A stretch of 25,777 bases of DNA, taken from a virus. This document shows positions 1 to 7,031 of this stretch, one piece after another. The DNA lies in the IMG/VR virus record IMGVR_UViG_3300020471_000041, positions 1-25,777 of that record; one strand, 5' to 3'. The translations under genes and the position numbers were made by a program. Position 1 is the first letter of the stretch. Each line of letters opens with the position of its first letter. The notes under the pieces were generated by a model that worked only from the letters and a program-made list of their open reading frames with translations, had not been told where the DNA came from and made no database searches.

Positions 1-153
1 GTTGTCTGCGATGCTTGCAGAGCGTACAACTACACAGATATATATACGACAGGGTTGACAGCAGTTATGACCCCGTAGGGGGTCAAAAACTGCACAGGCA
101 TGTCGATGCGATGGTCTTGCCCTGACATTATTTTTCAAAAAAGGAGTTTCAAC
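1..153. other. Leader region before the late gene run
   Basis: No coding sequence starting inside this stretch is supported. It holds a short imperfect inverted repeat at its very start (GTTGT at 1-5 against ACAAC at 26-30, with CTGC at 6-9 against GCAG at 17-20), an AT-rich alternating patch around 36-46, and the strong hairpin at 61-93 listed separately. A TTGACA hexamer lies at 55-60, but no -10 box follows at the usual distance. The stretch is probably the 5' untranslated leader of the structural transcript. The window starts inside it, so its promoter may lie further upstream. Confidence 0.5.
61..93. promoter_or_regulatory. Strong 13-bp hairpin upstream of the late genes
   Basis: GCAGTT (61-66) pairs with AACTGC (88-93), and TGACCCC (68-74) pairs with GGGGTCA (79-85). 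The loop is GTAG, and a small internal bulge separates the two helices (A67 opposite A86-A87). No T-run follows on either side, so it does not look like a standard intrinsic terminator. It sits about 60 bases before the first good ribosome binding site. Plausible roles are an RNase III processing site or a 5' stabilising structure for the late mRNA, as known in T7-type phages. The role is inferred; the pairing is read directly. Confidence 0.6.
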
Positions 154-483
154 ATGAGAGTTGGTGTAATGATGGCTGGTCTACTTAAAAAGTTATTGCA
201 AACAAAACAGAACGTAGATAGTCTTTCTGAAAAGGAGATTGTTCATGGCGAAGACACCACTGTGGCAACGCAAGGGAGGAAAGAACCCAAAGGGAGGGCT
301 AAACGCGGCAGGAAGAGCGTCAGCTCGAAAACAGGGAATGAACCTCAAAGCACCAGTAAAGTCAGGAGACAATCCTCGAAGAGCAAGCTTCCTAGCAAGG
401 ATGGGGAACGCAAAAGGTCCAGAGTACAAGGACGGAAAACCAACAAGGCTTCTTCTAAGTCTAAGGGCATGGGGAGCAAGTAG
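154..483 (+). CDS. Small basic protein overlapping the next gene in another frame
   Basis: ATG at 154 has an excellent ribosome binding site (AAGGAG at 141-146, seven bases before). The frame stays open for 109 codons. The first 30 residues (MRVGVMMAGLLKKLLQTKQN, then SLSEKEIV) look like a normal amphipathic small protein. From about residue 31 the frame overlaps the well-supported gene at 245-562, and the protein becomes a Lys/Arg/Ser-rich low-complexity tail. Either both frames are translated, or an original stop near 245 has been lost and the tail is incidental. I do not recognise the N-terminal part. The translation start is fairly convincing; the biological reality of the whole 109 residues is not. 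Confidence 0.42.
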   Translation: MRVGVMMAGLLKKLLQTKQNVDSLSEKEIVHGEDTTVATQGRKEPKGRAKRGRKSVSSKTGNEPQSTSKVRRQSSKSKLPSKDGERKRSRVQGRKTNKASSKSKGMGSK

Positions 484-562
484 TAAGGCTGATGCTCGAG
501 CAAAGGCAAAAGCTATTAGTAAGCGTAATAAGGCTAAGAGTTCAAAGAAAAAAGTAGGGTGA
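245..562 (+). CDS. Small conserved basic phage protein (MAKTP..WQRK type)
   Basis: The protein has 105 residues, with AAAGGAG at 231-237 placed well before ATG 245. It starts MAKTPLWQRKGGKNPKGGLN and contains FLARMGNAKGPEYKDGKPTR and a basic C-terminus rich in KAKAISKRNK. This pattern resembles a small marine-phage family that I tentatively link to DUF6321; the family name is from memory and unchecked. The function is unknown. The charge and the Gly/Asn/Pro-rich start suggest binding to nucleic acid or to the virion interior, which is inference. It is the first of five consecutive small basic genes before the terminase. The 154 ORF overlaps it in another frame. Confidence 0.8.
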   Translation: MAKTPLWQRKGGKNPKGGLNAAGRASARKQGMNLKAPVKSGDNPRRASFLARMGNAKGPEYKDGKPTRLLLSLRAWGASSKADARAKAKAISKRNKAKSSKKKVG

Positions 563-587
563 AAATCCAGAACCAAAGGAGAATCAA

Positions 588-1412
588 ATGGCTGAAGAAA
601 AAACCGCAGAGTTTAAAAGAAGTGGCAAAGCACCACCGAGACCTAAGATAACCTATCACAAAAATTATACTGCATCGAGAAGGGCGGCAAAAGCTTGGGA
701 TAAGAAATATGGTAAGACCCATAATAAAGATGGGACTCCAAAGAAATCAAACGAAGCATTAAGAGCTAGAATAAAAGCTTCATTAAAGACCAGCAGAGAA
801 AGTGGTGGTATTGGCAAAGAGATGAAGAGACGTGCTTCTGGTGAGGGAGAAGTAGATAAACAAGCTGTAAGAACTTTATCTGGTTCTGCTGAGAGAACAA
901 AGAGAATGACTGAGGTAGCTAAGTCATCTAAATCAGATGCTGGTAAAAAATTATCTCAGGTAAGAAAAGCAAAGAGTTCTATGCCTGATGCTCAAAAAGC
1001 AAATAAGATGGATGCTTCTGATTCTATGAGTGATAAGCAAAAGAGAAGTACGCTCAACAGAGCTTCATCTACAATGTCTGATGCACAAAGAAGAACTAGG
1101 AGAGCAACATCTACTATGTCAGATGCTCAGAAGAGAGGAGCTGTACGAAGGTCTAAAGCGGCGATGTCTGACAGCCAGAAGTCTAGAATTGGTACTTCTT
1201 CTACAACCTCTGGCAAGAGTGACATGACATTTAAAGAAGCGTTTAGACAAGGCTTGAAAGATAGGAAAGCTGGTAAAGGTATGAACTTTACTTGGAGAGG
1301 AAAGTCTTATGCCGCCGTTACTCAAGATGAAATTGACAAAGCGCAGAAAGCTGGCAAGATAAAAAAGAATACTTTGAGAGCTTTCTTAAACATGAAAAGG
1401 AAAAAGAAATAA
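588..1412 (+). CDS. Repetitive Lys/Arg-rich protein with FTWRGKSY C-terminal motif
   Basis: The protein has 274 residues, with AAAGGAG at 575-581 and ATG at 588. It is extremely basic. Residues 130-199 hold five related nonapeptides of the form S-T-M-S-D-A-Q-K-R, spaced 14 to 16 residues apart (methionines at 132, 147, 163, 177, 193). Residues 214-245 form a separate unit, TFKEAFRQGL, a Lys-rich linker, then FTWRGKSYAAVT. I recall this (F..AF..A...G...F.W.GK.Y) recurring in hypothetical proteins of marine podoviruses, often near a C-terminus. The function is unknown. A DNA-condensing or packaged internal protein is possible. Its stop overlaps the next start by one base (TAATG). Confidence 0.82.
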   Translation: MAEEKTAEFKRSGKAPPRPKITYHKNYTASRRAAKAWDKKYGKTHNKDGTPKKSNEALRARIKASLKTSRESGGIGKEMKRRASGEGEVDKQAVRTLSGSAERTKRMTEVAKSSKSDAGKKLSQVRKAKSSMPDAQKANKMDASDSMSDKQKRSTLNRASSTMSDAQRRTRRATSTMSDAQKRGAVRRSKAAMSDSQKSRIGTSSTTSGKSDMTFKEAFRQGLKDRKAGKGMNFTWRGKSYAAVTQDEIDKAQKAGKIKKNTLRAFLNMKRKKK

Positions 1413-1531
1413 TGCCTGGACTTACTGATAAACAAAAAACTTTACCTGAATTTCTAAAGAAAAAAATTATGAAATCTAAGATGAAGAAAAAGAAACCTTT
1501 GTATGACAAGGGGAAGATGAATGGCAGTTAA
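1412..1531 (+). CDS. 39-residue Lys-rich protein
   Basis: ATG 1412 shares its A with the previous TAA stop, and an AAAAGGA ribosome binding site lies at about 1395-1400. The peptide starts MPGLTDKQKTLPEFLKKKIM and ends in a Lys-rich stretch. The pattern MPG(L/M)T.KQK.LP..L...IMK is one I associate with a small family seen in the same position in marine podoviruses, but the assignment is from memory. Its last 11 bases overlap the start of the next gene. The function is unknown. Confidence 0.68.
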   Translation: MPGLTDKQKTLPEFLKKKIMKSKMKKKKPLYDKGKMNGS

Positions 1532-1688
1532 CGCGGCTGGTAACTATACCAAACCAAAGATGCGTAAAGCCTTGTTCAATCGAATCAAAGCGGCGAATGT
1601 TCAAGGCACAGCGGCTGGCAAATGGTCTGCTCGAAAGGCACAGTTACTAGCAAAAAGATATAAAGCGGCTGGAGGTGGCTATACCTAA
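1521..1688 (+). CDS. 55-residue protein with WSARKAQLLAK and GGGY motifs
   Basis: ATG 1521 lies inside the end of the previous gene and has AAGGGGAAG about five bases upstream (1508-1516). The product begins MAVNAAGNYTKPKMRKALF and carries KWSARKAQLLAKRYK followed by AAGGGYT at the C-terminus. The W-S-A-R-K-A-Q followed by G-G-G-Y signature matches a small phage family that I tentatively equate with DUF5872. The role is unknown. The protein is short, basic and probably helical, and may bind nucleic acid or pack inside the capsid. The stop overlaps the next start as TAATG. Confidence 0.78.
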   Translation: MAVNAAGNYTKPKMRKALFNRIKAANVQGTAAGKWSARKAQLLAKRYKAAGGGYT

Positions 1689-1930
1689 TGAAGAGGTCAC
1701 AGAGAAGTCTCAAAGCTTGGGGAGAACAAGACTGGCAAACGAAAAGTGGCAAGAAGTCTTCCGTGACTGGGGAAAGGTATCTACCAAAGAAAGCAATACA
1801 AGCTTTGTCAGCAGAAGAGTACGCACGAACCACAGCAGAGAAAAGAAAAGCAAAGAAGAAAGGGAAACAATTTTCTTCTCAACCAAAGCAAATAGCAAAA
1901 AAGACGGCACTCTATAGGAGATTTGCATGA
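1688..1930 (+). CDS. Small basic conserved phage protein (MKRSQRSL type)
   Basis: The protein has 80 residues. ATG 1688 overlaps the previous stop, and GGAGGTGG (1671-1678) serves as ribosome binding site. It begins MKRSQRSLKAWGEQDWQTKS and contains GERYLPKKAIQALSAEEYA, then a Lys-rich helix and QPKQIAKKTALYRRFA. I recall similar MKRSQKSL..W..Q.WRTKSGK proteins in marine phages, without a function. It completes the set of small basic proteins. Another frame (GTG 1675 to 1917) is also open, but it gives low-complexity sequence and has a weaker start, so this frame is preferred. Confidence 0.75.
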   Translation: MKRSQRSLKAWGEQDWQTKSGKKSSVTGERYLPKKAIQALSAEEYARTTAEKRKAKKKGKQFSSQPKQIAKKTALYRRFA

Positions 1931-2130
1931 GCTTTATAAACAACCTCAAACCAGAAGAGCATAGATATTTAAGACGCATAGTAAAAGAAATACACTTTCA
2001 ATACTTTGATGAAAAACATGGAGCTTCTTTCGTTACTAATAAAATGCTAGATAATGTCATCGAGAACATTGGACCTGAGGTTGCAGAAGCAATGATAAGA
2101 ACTGGCGTAGATAAAGGTGACAGACTTTAA
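1927..2130 (+). CDS. 67-residue helical protein preceding the terminase
   Basis: ATG 1927 overlaps the previous TGA (ATGA) and has AGGAG (1917-1921) upstream. The product is predicted to be mostly helical (EEHRYLRRIVKEIHFQYF, then FVTNKMLDNVIENIGPEVAE and AMIRTGVDKGDRL). It is less basic than the proteins before it. The last 14 bases overlap the GTG start of the large terminase, which points to translational coupling. In T7 the small terminase gp18 (89 residues) sits just before gp19, so this is a positional candidate for the small terminase subunit. It is short for one, and no DNA-binding motif is obvious. Confidence 0.72.
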   Translation: MSFINNLKPEEHRYLRRIVKEIHFQYFDEKHGASFVTNKMLDNVIENIGPEVAEAMIRTGVDKGDRL

Positions 2131-3637
2131 GTACAAACCTGATGGGGATATTCTCAAAGGGTTTATGAAAGATGATAGTTTTTTTCGTGGTATCCGAGGT
2201 CCAGTTGGTTCTGGTAAATCTGTTGGATGTTGTGTTGAAGTATTCCGAAGGGCTCTCGAGCAGAAGCCAAATGATGATGGAGTTCGGAAATCTCGATGGG
2301 CTGTTATCCGAAACACCAATCCCCAGCTAAGAACTACAACAATAAAGACATGGTTAGACTGGTTTCCAGAATCGGACTGGGGTAACTTTAAGTGGTCAGT
2401 TCCTTATACTCATCACATTACTGTTAATGACTTAGACCTAGAAGTTATATTCTTAGCGTTAGATAGACCAGAAGATGTTAAAAAACTTTTGTCTTTGGAG
2501 CTTACTGGTATATGGGTCAACGAAGCAAGAGAGATACCAAAAAGTATTATTGATGCGTGTACAATGCGTGTTGGTAGATACCCAAGTATGAGAGATGGTG
2601 GCGCTAGTTGGTCTGGTGTAATATGTGATACAAACGCACCAGAAGAAGACCATTGGTGGGCAATCATGTCAGGAGAAGTTCCGATACCTGACCACATTCC
2701 TCGAGAACAAGCTACGATGTTAGTGAAGCCAGATAACTGGAGATTCTTTGTCCAGCCACCAGCAATGACAGAAATATTCAATGATAAAAAAGAAGTAACT
2801 TCTTATTCTCTGAATAAAGACGCAGAAAACAAAAAAAATATTCTTGCAACATATTATCCTAATCTCATAAGAGGTAAGACCAAAAGCTGGATAGATGTTT
2901 ATGTAATGAACAGACTAGGATTGATTCAAGAGGGTAAGCCAGTTTATCCTGACTTTGTAACTGAAACACATCTTGCTACTGAAGAAATACCAGTTGCCGC
3001 TGGAATACCTTTATATGTTGGTATTGACTTTGGACTAACTCCTTCTGCTGTATTTGGTCAAAAGGTTCGAGGTCGATGGCTGGTGCAAGCTGAGATAGTT
3101 GCAATTGATATGGGTGTTGTACGATTTGCTGAGTTACTGCGACAAGAAATAGCTACACGATTTAGTGGTCTCGATGTCTACATATATGGCGACCCAGCTG
3201 GTGACTTCCGAGCGCAAACAGATGAATCAACTCCTTTTCAAATACTTCGAGGAGCTGGGCTAAAAGCTGTACCAGCTCCTAGCAATAGTGTAGACCTACG
3301 GCTTGAAGCTGTTGCTTCTCAACTTACTAAGATGTCTGAGGGACTGCCATCTTTCTTGATAGACAGAAGATGTCAGACATTAGTCAAAGGTTTTCAAGGA
3401 GGCTACTGCTATAGACGTATGCAAGTATCTGGAGAACGCTATGACGATAAACCTGAGAAAAATATGTACTCTCATATCCATGATGCCTTGCAATATATGA
3501 TGCTTGGTGCTGGTGAGGGTCGTAGTTTGATAGCTGGTCAAAAGCCAGTCAAAGCTTTCAATGCGAGAAAAGGCTTTGATATTTTTAAAAGAACGGCTAA
3601 TGTTAGAAAAAGTGGTTCATTCTGGAATAGACTATAA
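2117..3637 (+). CDS. terL: Terminase large subunit (packaging ATPase and nuclease)
   Basis: The protein has 506 residues from a GTG start inside the end of the previous gene, with AAAGG just upstream. It drives DNA into the prohead and cuts concatemers. The Walker A loop is GPVGSGKS at residues 28-35, and a Walker B-like strand ends in GIWVNEA (131-137) with the expected catalytic Glu at 136. The C-terminal RNase H-like nuclease shows its three acidic positions: D304 in GIDFG, D359 in YGDPAGD and D456 in HIHDA. T7 gp19 has 586 residues, so this is a compact member. In T7 the gene lies at the end of the late region; here it precedes the portal, an order common in other podoviruses. It is complete with no frame damage. 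Confidence 0.95.
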   Translation: MTDFKYKPDGDILKGFMKDDSFFRGIRGPVGSGKSVGCCVEVFRRALEQKPNDDGVRKSRWAVIRNTNPQLRTTTIKTWLDWFPESDWGNFKWSVPYTHHITVNDLDLEVIFLALDRPEDVKKLLSLELTGIWVNEAREIPKSIIDACTMRVGRYPSMRDGGASWSGVICDTNAPEEDHWWAIMSGEVPIPDHIPREQATMLVKPDNWRFFVQPPAMTEIFNDKKEVTSYSLNKDAENKKNILATYYPNLIRGKTKSWIDVYVMNRLGLIQEGKPVYPDFVTETHLATEEIPVAAGIPLYVGIDFGLTPSAVFGQKVRGRWLVQAEIVAIDMGVVRFAELLRQEIATRFSGLDVYIYGDPAGDFRAQTDESTPFQILRGAGLKAVPAPSNSVDLRLEAVASQLTKMSEGLPSFLIDRRCQTLVKGFQGGYCYRRMQVSGERYDDKPEKNMYSHIHDALQYMMLGAGEGRSLIAGQKPVKAFNARKGFDIFKRTANVRKSGSFWNRL

Positions 3638-3648
3638 GGAGATTGGAT

Positions 3649-3945
3649 ATGTGTTTTGGTGGTGGTGGTGGTCGAGAACCTGAGAAAACAAGCCCAGTTG
3701 TAAGTGAAGAACAAAAATCAAAAGAAGCTGAAGAAAAAAAGAAAACTATCGAGCGTAGACAAGATGAGCTTGAAGATACGATAGCTCAAGAACAGCCAAT
3801 AAAAACTTCTTTAACTTATGAAACTGGCAAGAAAAAAGGTCAAACTGTTATGAGAGGAACGCGAGGTAGAAGAGCTTTGTACACTTCTAATCGTGGTGGA
3901 ATAGGATTCAGAAGTCCTCTTAGTGGTGGAGGAATGTACGGCTAA
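3649..3945 (+). CDS. Small Gly-rich protein between terminase and portal
   Basis: I place the start at ATG 3649 because AAGGAG (3636-3641) lies seven bases before it; an in-frame TTG at 3643 is too close. The product of 98 residues begins MCFGGGGG, continues with a charged, Lys/Glu-rich coiled segment, and ends with RGTRGRRALYTSNRGG and a Gly-rich tail. The MCFGGGG start and GRR(S/A)L(L/Y)T end are features I recall from a small protein that commonly sits beside podovirus portals. The function is unknown. The stop overlaps the portal start (TAATG), so it belongs to the head gene operon. Confidence 0.82.
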   Translation: MCFGGGGGREPEKTSPVVSEEQKSKEAEEKKKTIERRQDELEDTIAQEQPIKTSLTYETGKKKGQTVMRGTRGRRALYTSNRGGIGFRSPLSGGGMYG

Positions 3946-5519
3946 TGCATGGCGATGAAGAGCTAATAAATTCATTCTTAAAAAAGTATGAAAGTGCAAA
4001 GTCAGTACGACAACGCTGGGAAAGTTTATTCGATGAGTGTTATGAGTATGCATTACCTATGCGTCAAACTTTCGCTACACAATCAATAGGTGAAAGAAGA
4101 GATGATAAAATCTTTGATGAGACTGCTGTTGTTGGAGTACAGGAGTTTGCGTCGCGACTACAAGCTGGTCTTGTTCCTAACTTTGCTCGTTGGGCTGACT
4201 TTACTGCTGGTAGTGAGGTGCCTAAAGAACAACGCGATGGCGTAAATAACGAACTCGAAGAGGTAACTGAATATGTCTTTGAGGTTATTCAGAACTCAAA
4301 CTTTGGTCAGGAAGTACATGAATCATTTATGGACTTGGCACTTGGTACTGGTGTTCTTCATGTCGAGGAGGGCGATGCTATTAATCCTGTTAATTTTACA
4401 GCTTTGCCTCTTCCTCATGTTGTTTTGGATGTTGGTCCTGACGATAGGATTGACCATGTTTATCGAGAGAGGGATGTTCGGTATTCTGACTTGAAGATAC
4501 TATATCCTAAAGCAAAAATAAATCCACGACTTCAAAGTCAAATGACAGCTACTCCAGATGCTAGAACAAAGGTTCTTGAGATTATCTGTCGTAACTATAC
4601 TAAGCCAAATGAAGATGCATATTACTGCATTATCTTTGATATCAATACAAAGTGTCTTCTGAAGTATGAAGAGTACAAAGGTACTGGAAGTAACCCTTTT
4701 ATTTGTTTTCGTTGGAGCAAAGACCCCGGTGCGGTCTATGGTCGAGGTCCACTTATCAATGCATTAAGTGCAATTAAGACTACCAATCTTACAATAGAAC
4801 TTATATTAGAAAATGCACAAATGGCTATATCTGGTGTGTATCAGATGGATGATGATGGTGTTATCAATCCTGATACAATTAATCTAGTGCCTGGGACAGT
4901 CATACCAAAAGCGCCTAACTCTGCTGGACTGCAACCAGTTAAGGCGGCTGGGTCATTTGATGTAGCAAACATCATACTCTCAGACATGAGACTAAATATA
5001 AAGAGAGCATTGTATAATGATATGCTTGGCAATCCAGATAGAACGCCAGCAAGTGCTACAGAAATAGCAGAACGTATGGCAGATTTGTCAAGACGTATTG
5101 GTTCTGCATTTGGTCGACTGCAAGCTGAGTTGGTACAGCCAGTTCTCCAGCGTGTGGTGTACATATTGAAGAAGCAAGGGCGTATAAAAATACCGACAAT
5201 CAATGGCAGACAAATCAAAGTTCGTTCTGTTTCACCACTATCGCAAGCGCAATCAAACCAAGACATCACATCAATCAATAGGTTTTTAGAAATGGTTGGT
5301 GTTCGTTTTGGACCTGAGTTAGTTAATATTCTTATCAATTCAGAAGAAACTGCTGTATATCTAGCCAAGAAGTTTGGCGTTCCAGATTATCTCTTGAGAG
5401 ACTTGGAGGAACGTAAACAGATTATTGCTATGGCACAACAGCTACAACAACAACAAGCAATGATGCAACAACAAGGTATGATGCCACAAGAAGGGACTAT
5501 GAATGAACAAGCCAACTAA
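3945..5519 (+). CDS. Portal / head-tail connector protein
   Basis: The protein has 524 residues, close to the 536 of T7 gp8. As a dodecamer it forms the vertex channel through which DNA enters and leaves the capsid. The N-terminus (FLKKYESAKSVRQRWESLFDECYEYALPMR), the DETAV.G...FASRLQAGL..NFARW segment and the mid-protein FRWSKDPGAVYGRGP stretch are typical of the head-to-tail connecting protein family (PF12236). The last 30 residues are Gln/Met-rich low complexity, as often seen at the portal C-terminus. ATG 3945 overlaps the previous stop, and GGTGGAGG lies upstream. The end overlaps the next gene by 17 bases. Confidence 0.95.
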   Translation: MHGDEELINSFLKKYESAKSVRQRWESLFDECYEYALPMRQTFATQSIGERRDDKIFDETAVVGVQEFASRLQAGLVPNFARWADFTAGSEVPKEQRDGVNNELEEVTEYVFEVIQNSNFGQEVHESFMDLALGTGVLHVEEGDAINPVNFTALPLPHVVLDVGPDDRIDHVYRERDVRYSDLKILYPKAKINPRLQSQMTATPDARTKVLEIICRNYTKPNEDAYYCIIFDINTKCLLKYEEYKGTGSNPFICFRWSKDPGAVYGRGPLINALSAIKTTNLTIELILENAQMAISGVYQMDDDGVINPDTINLVPGTVIPKAPNSAGLQPVKAAGSFDVANIILSDMRLNIKRALYNDMLGNPDRTPASATEIAERMADLSRRIGSAFGRLQAELVQPVLQRVVYILKKQGRIKIPTINGRQIKVRSVSPLSQAQSNQDITSINRFLEMVGVRFGPELVNILINSEETAVYLAKKFGVPDYLLRDLEERKQIIAMAQQLQQQQAMMQQQGMMPQEGTMNEQAN

Positions 5520-5769
5520 TATCTCAAGCTTAGATGGATTCCCAAGAGGAACATCTGATGAACAGAATATATCATTAAATTTTGTTTCTCTGTTTTCATC
5601 TCCAGCTGGAGCAGAAGTTCTCAAGTATTTAAGAAGTGTAACAATAGAAGCTGTACATGGTTCAGCTGTAACTAACGATACACTCCGACATGCAGAAGGT
5701 CAGCGATATATTGTTGGCTTAATAGAAAGACGTATTCAACATGGACATAAGGTGAAAACAAATGAGTGA
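5503..5769 (+). CDS. Small Bbp19-like structural protein
   Basis: The protein has 88 residues. ATG 5503 lies within the portal C-terminal coding region, with AGAAGGGA just upstream. Residues 31-80 (FSSPAGAEVLKYL, then AVTNDTLRHAEGQRYIVGLIERRI) resemble the short domain typified by Bordetella phage Bbp19, in which a phage-encoded F..P.G..VL..L start is followed by an EG.R..v..I helix. That similarity is judged by eye. Proteins of this kind commonly lie between portal and scaffold genes and are described as structural. The first 30 residues look disordered. Its stop lies past the scaffold start, an 8-base overlap. Confidence 0.75.
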   Translation: MNKPTNISSLDGFPRGTSDEQNISLNFVSLFSSPAGAEVLKYLRSVTIEAVHGSAVTNDTLRHAEGQRYIVGLIERRIQHGHKVKTNE

Positions 5770-6475
5770 AGAACAATCAGAACCACAAGAGCAACAAACA
5801 ATAGAAGTTCCTCAGGAATATGCTGATGCAAGACCTGAATGGCTACCTGAAAAATTTAACTCTCCTGAAGATTTAGCTAATAGCTACACTAATTTAGAAT
5901 CTAAGATTGGTCAAAAAGAAGAAGAAATACGCAATGCTGTTATGGAAGAGATACAAGCTGAAGCATATGCTGATAGACCAGCAGAAGTAGGTGATTACAT
6001 ATTACCTGATGTAATTGATGACGAAGCGGCGCAAGATAATGAACTTCTCAACTGGTGGGCTGACCATGCTTTTGAAAATGGTTTTAGCCAAAAAGAATTT
6101 GAAGAAGGTATTATGATGTTTCATGAAGCTGTCAATGATGGCTATGATGTTGAGTATGAAATGCAAGAACTTGGTGACCATGCAGAAGAGCGTGTAAGTG
6201 CAGTTGGTTCTTTTGTAGAAGCAAACTTTCCAGAAGACTTACGACCAGCTATTGATGATTTATGTGCTACAGCAGATGGCATTAAGGTTGTTGAGTTTAT
6301 GATGGAGTCTCTCAAAGAAAATCCAGTATCAGGAACTGGTCAACCAGTTGCAGTTCTTACAGATGATAAGTTAAAAGAAATGATGCAAGACCCTCGATAC
6401 TACAGTCCTAACCAACGCGACCCAGCCTTTGTCAAAATGGTTGATGAAGGATTTAAGAAGATGTATAACAGATGA
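5762..6475 (+). CDS. Scaffolding (capsid assembly) protein
   Basis: The protein has 237 residues and is strongly acidic, with an N-terminal EEQSEPQEQQ tract and the characteristic PEWLPEKFNSPEDLANSYTNLE motif found at the start of podovirus scaffold proteins. The middle is helical, and the C-terminus carries DPRYYSPNQRDPAFVKMVDEGFKKMY, a basic terminal helix of the kind that contacts the coat protein. T7 gp9 is the functional counterpart (307 residues). Position between portal and capsid genes fits. An AAGGTG ribosome binding site precedes ATG 5762. The stop codon overlaps an ATG (ATGA at 6472-6475) that probably serves the next gene. Confidence 0.92.
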   Translation: MSEEQSEPQEQQTIEVPQEYADARPEWLPEKFNSPEDLANSYTNLESKIGQKEEEIRNAVMEEIQAEAYADRPAEVGDYILPDVIDDEAAQDNELLNWWADHAFENGFSQKEFEEGIMMFHEAVNDGYDVEYEMQELGDHAEERVSAVGSFVEANFPEDLRPAIDDLCATADGIKVVEFMMESLKENPVSGTGQPVAVLTDDKLKEMMQDPRYYSPNQRDPAFVKMVDEGFKKMYNR

Positions 6476-7031
6476 CCAAAAAAAAAGTAAAAAAACCGAT
6501 AAAGTATTGACATATATAACCAGAGGCAACCTTGAGTTCAGACCATGCGTTGTATCTGATGTTGATATTATTCTCGATAATATGCGCTTACCTGATATCA
6601 GGGAGTGTGCATTGGTTGGGGTAACACCCATGATTGCTCTTCATGTGCCATTTGAAGAAGAAGGTGCAAGAGGATTTACAATCTGTCATAAGAAAAAACC
6701 AATAGCTATGTGCGGCATCACTTCTATGGATAAGTACATGCATACTGGAAAGATTTGGTTTCTCGGTACTGATGAAGTGGATGATATTTGGAAATCATTC
6801 TACAAACATAGCAAACTTATACTTAGTTTTCTTGCTATAGGCTACGATGTAGTAGAAAATTATGTGCCAATTGACCATGAAAAAACTATTAGATGGCTGA
6901 AATGGATAGGCTTTCAGGTAGAAAATCAGCAGTATTTTATCAATGACCATGAGTTTGTGCGAGTTTTCTATTGCAATTTAAATAAATTTGAGTCTAATAA
7001 TAGATTAAGTGAAAGACCCGTACTGCATTAG
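6444..7031 (+). CDS. gp13-like (GNAT-fold) protein, start uncertain
   Basis: From ATG 6444 this reads 195 residues. The conserved part begins about residue 25 (LTYITRGNLEFRP). The body matches the T7 gp13 / DUF2833 type, with an acetyltransferase-like fold: KPIAMCGI, then IWFLGTDEVDDIWKSFYKHS, and VENYVPIDHEKTIRWLKWIGF near the end. T7 gp13 (138 residues) is needed for virion morphogenesis. The start is odd. ATG 6444 has no clear ribosome binding site and lies inside the scaffold gene, whereas ATG 6472 forms a neat ATGA overlap but is in another frame and meets a stop at 6508-6510. A run of nine A (6478-6486) lets a -1 slip join the two frames. Confidence 0.8.
   Translation: MKDLRRCITDDQKKSKKTDKVLTYITRGNLEFRPCVVSDVDIILDNMRLPDIRECALVGVTPMIALHVPFEEEGARGFTICHKKKPIAMCGITSMDKYMHTGKIWFLGTDEVDDIWKSFYKHSKLILSFLAIGYDVVENYVPIDHEKTIRWLKWIGFQVENQQYFINDHEFVRVFYCNLNKFESNNRLSERPVLH
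6472..6510 (+). CDS. Possible slippage leader of the gp13-like gene
   Basis: ATG 6472 overlaps the scaffold stop as ATGA, the coupling style used throughout this operon. It encodes MTKKKVKKPIKY before a TGA at 6508-6510. Codons three to five are AAA in a run of nine A (6478-6486). A -1 slip there gives MTKKKSKKTDK and continues into the conserved gp13-like frame (VLTYITRG). This may be programmed -1 slippage, a recent single-base change, or a homopolymer error in the assembly. Confidence 0.35.
   Translation: MTKKKVKKPIKY

Noticed and set aside
1-30. Inverted repeat at the window start as part of a tRNA
   Set aside because: It is too short and has no cloverleaf or T-loop sequence; only a weak stem is present.
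55-60. TTGACA as the -35 box of a bacterial promoter
   Set aside because: The bases 17 further on (78-83) are GGGGGT, part of the hairpin, and no -10 box is found at 16 to 18 bases.
193-576. 127-codon minus-strand frame opposite the first small gene
   Set aside because: It is a Leu/Ala/Arg/Phe-rich low-complexity mirror of the basic plus-strand gene, with no supporting start signal.
1675-1917. Plus-strand frame overlapping the gene at 1688-1930
   Set aside because: It has a GTG start and a charged low-complexity product, while the 1688 frame has an overlapping ATG, a good ribosome binding site and a recognisable family pattern.
2413-2781. 122-codon minus-strand frame inside the terminase gene
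   Set aside because: It lies wholly opposite a well-supported enzyme gene and shows no protein features.
6507-6512. Second TTGACA with a nearby TATATA as a promoter inside the gp13-like gene
   Set aside because: The TATATA follows directly instead of at promoter spacing, and the segment is inside the conserved coding frame.
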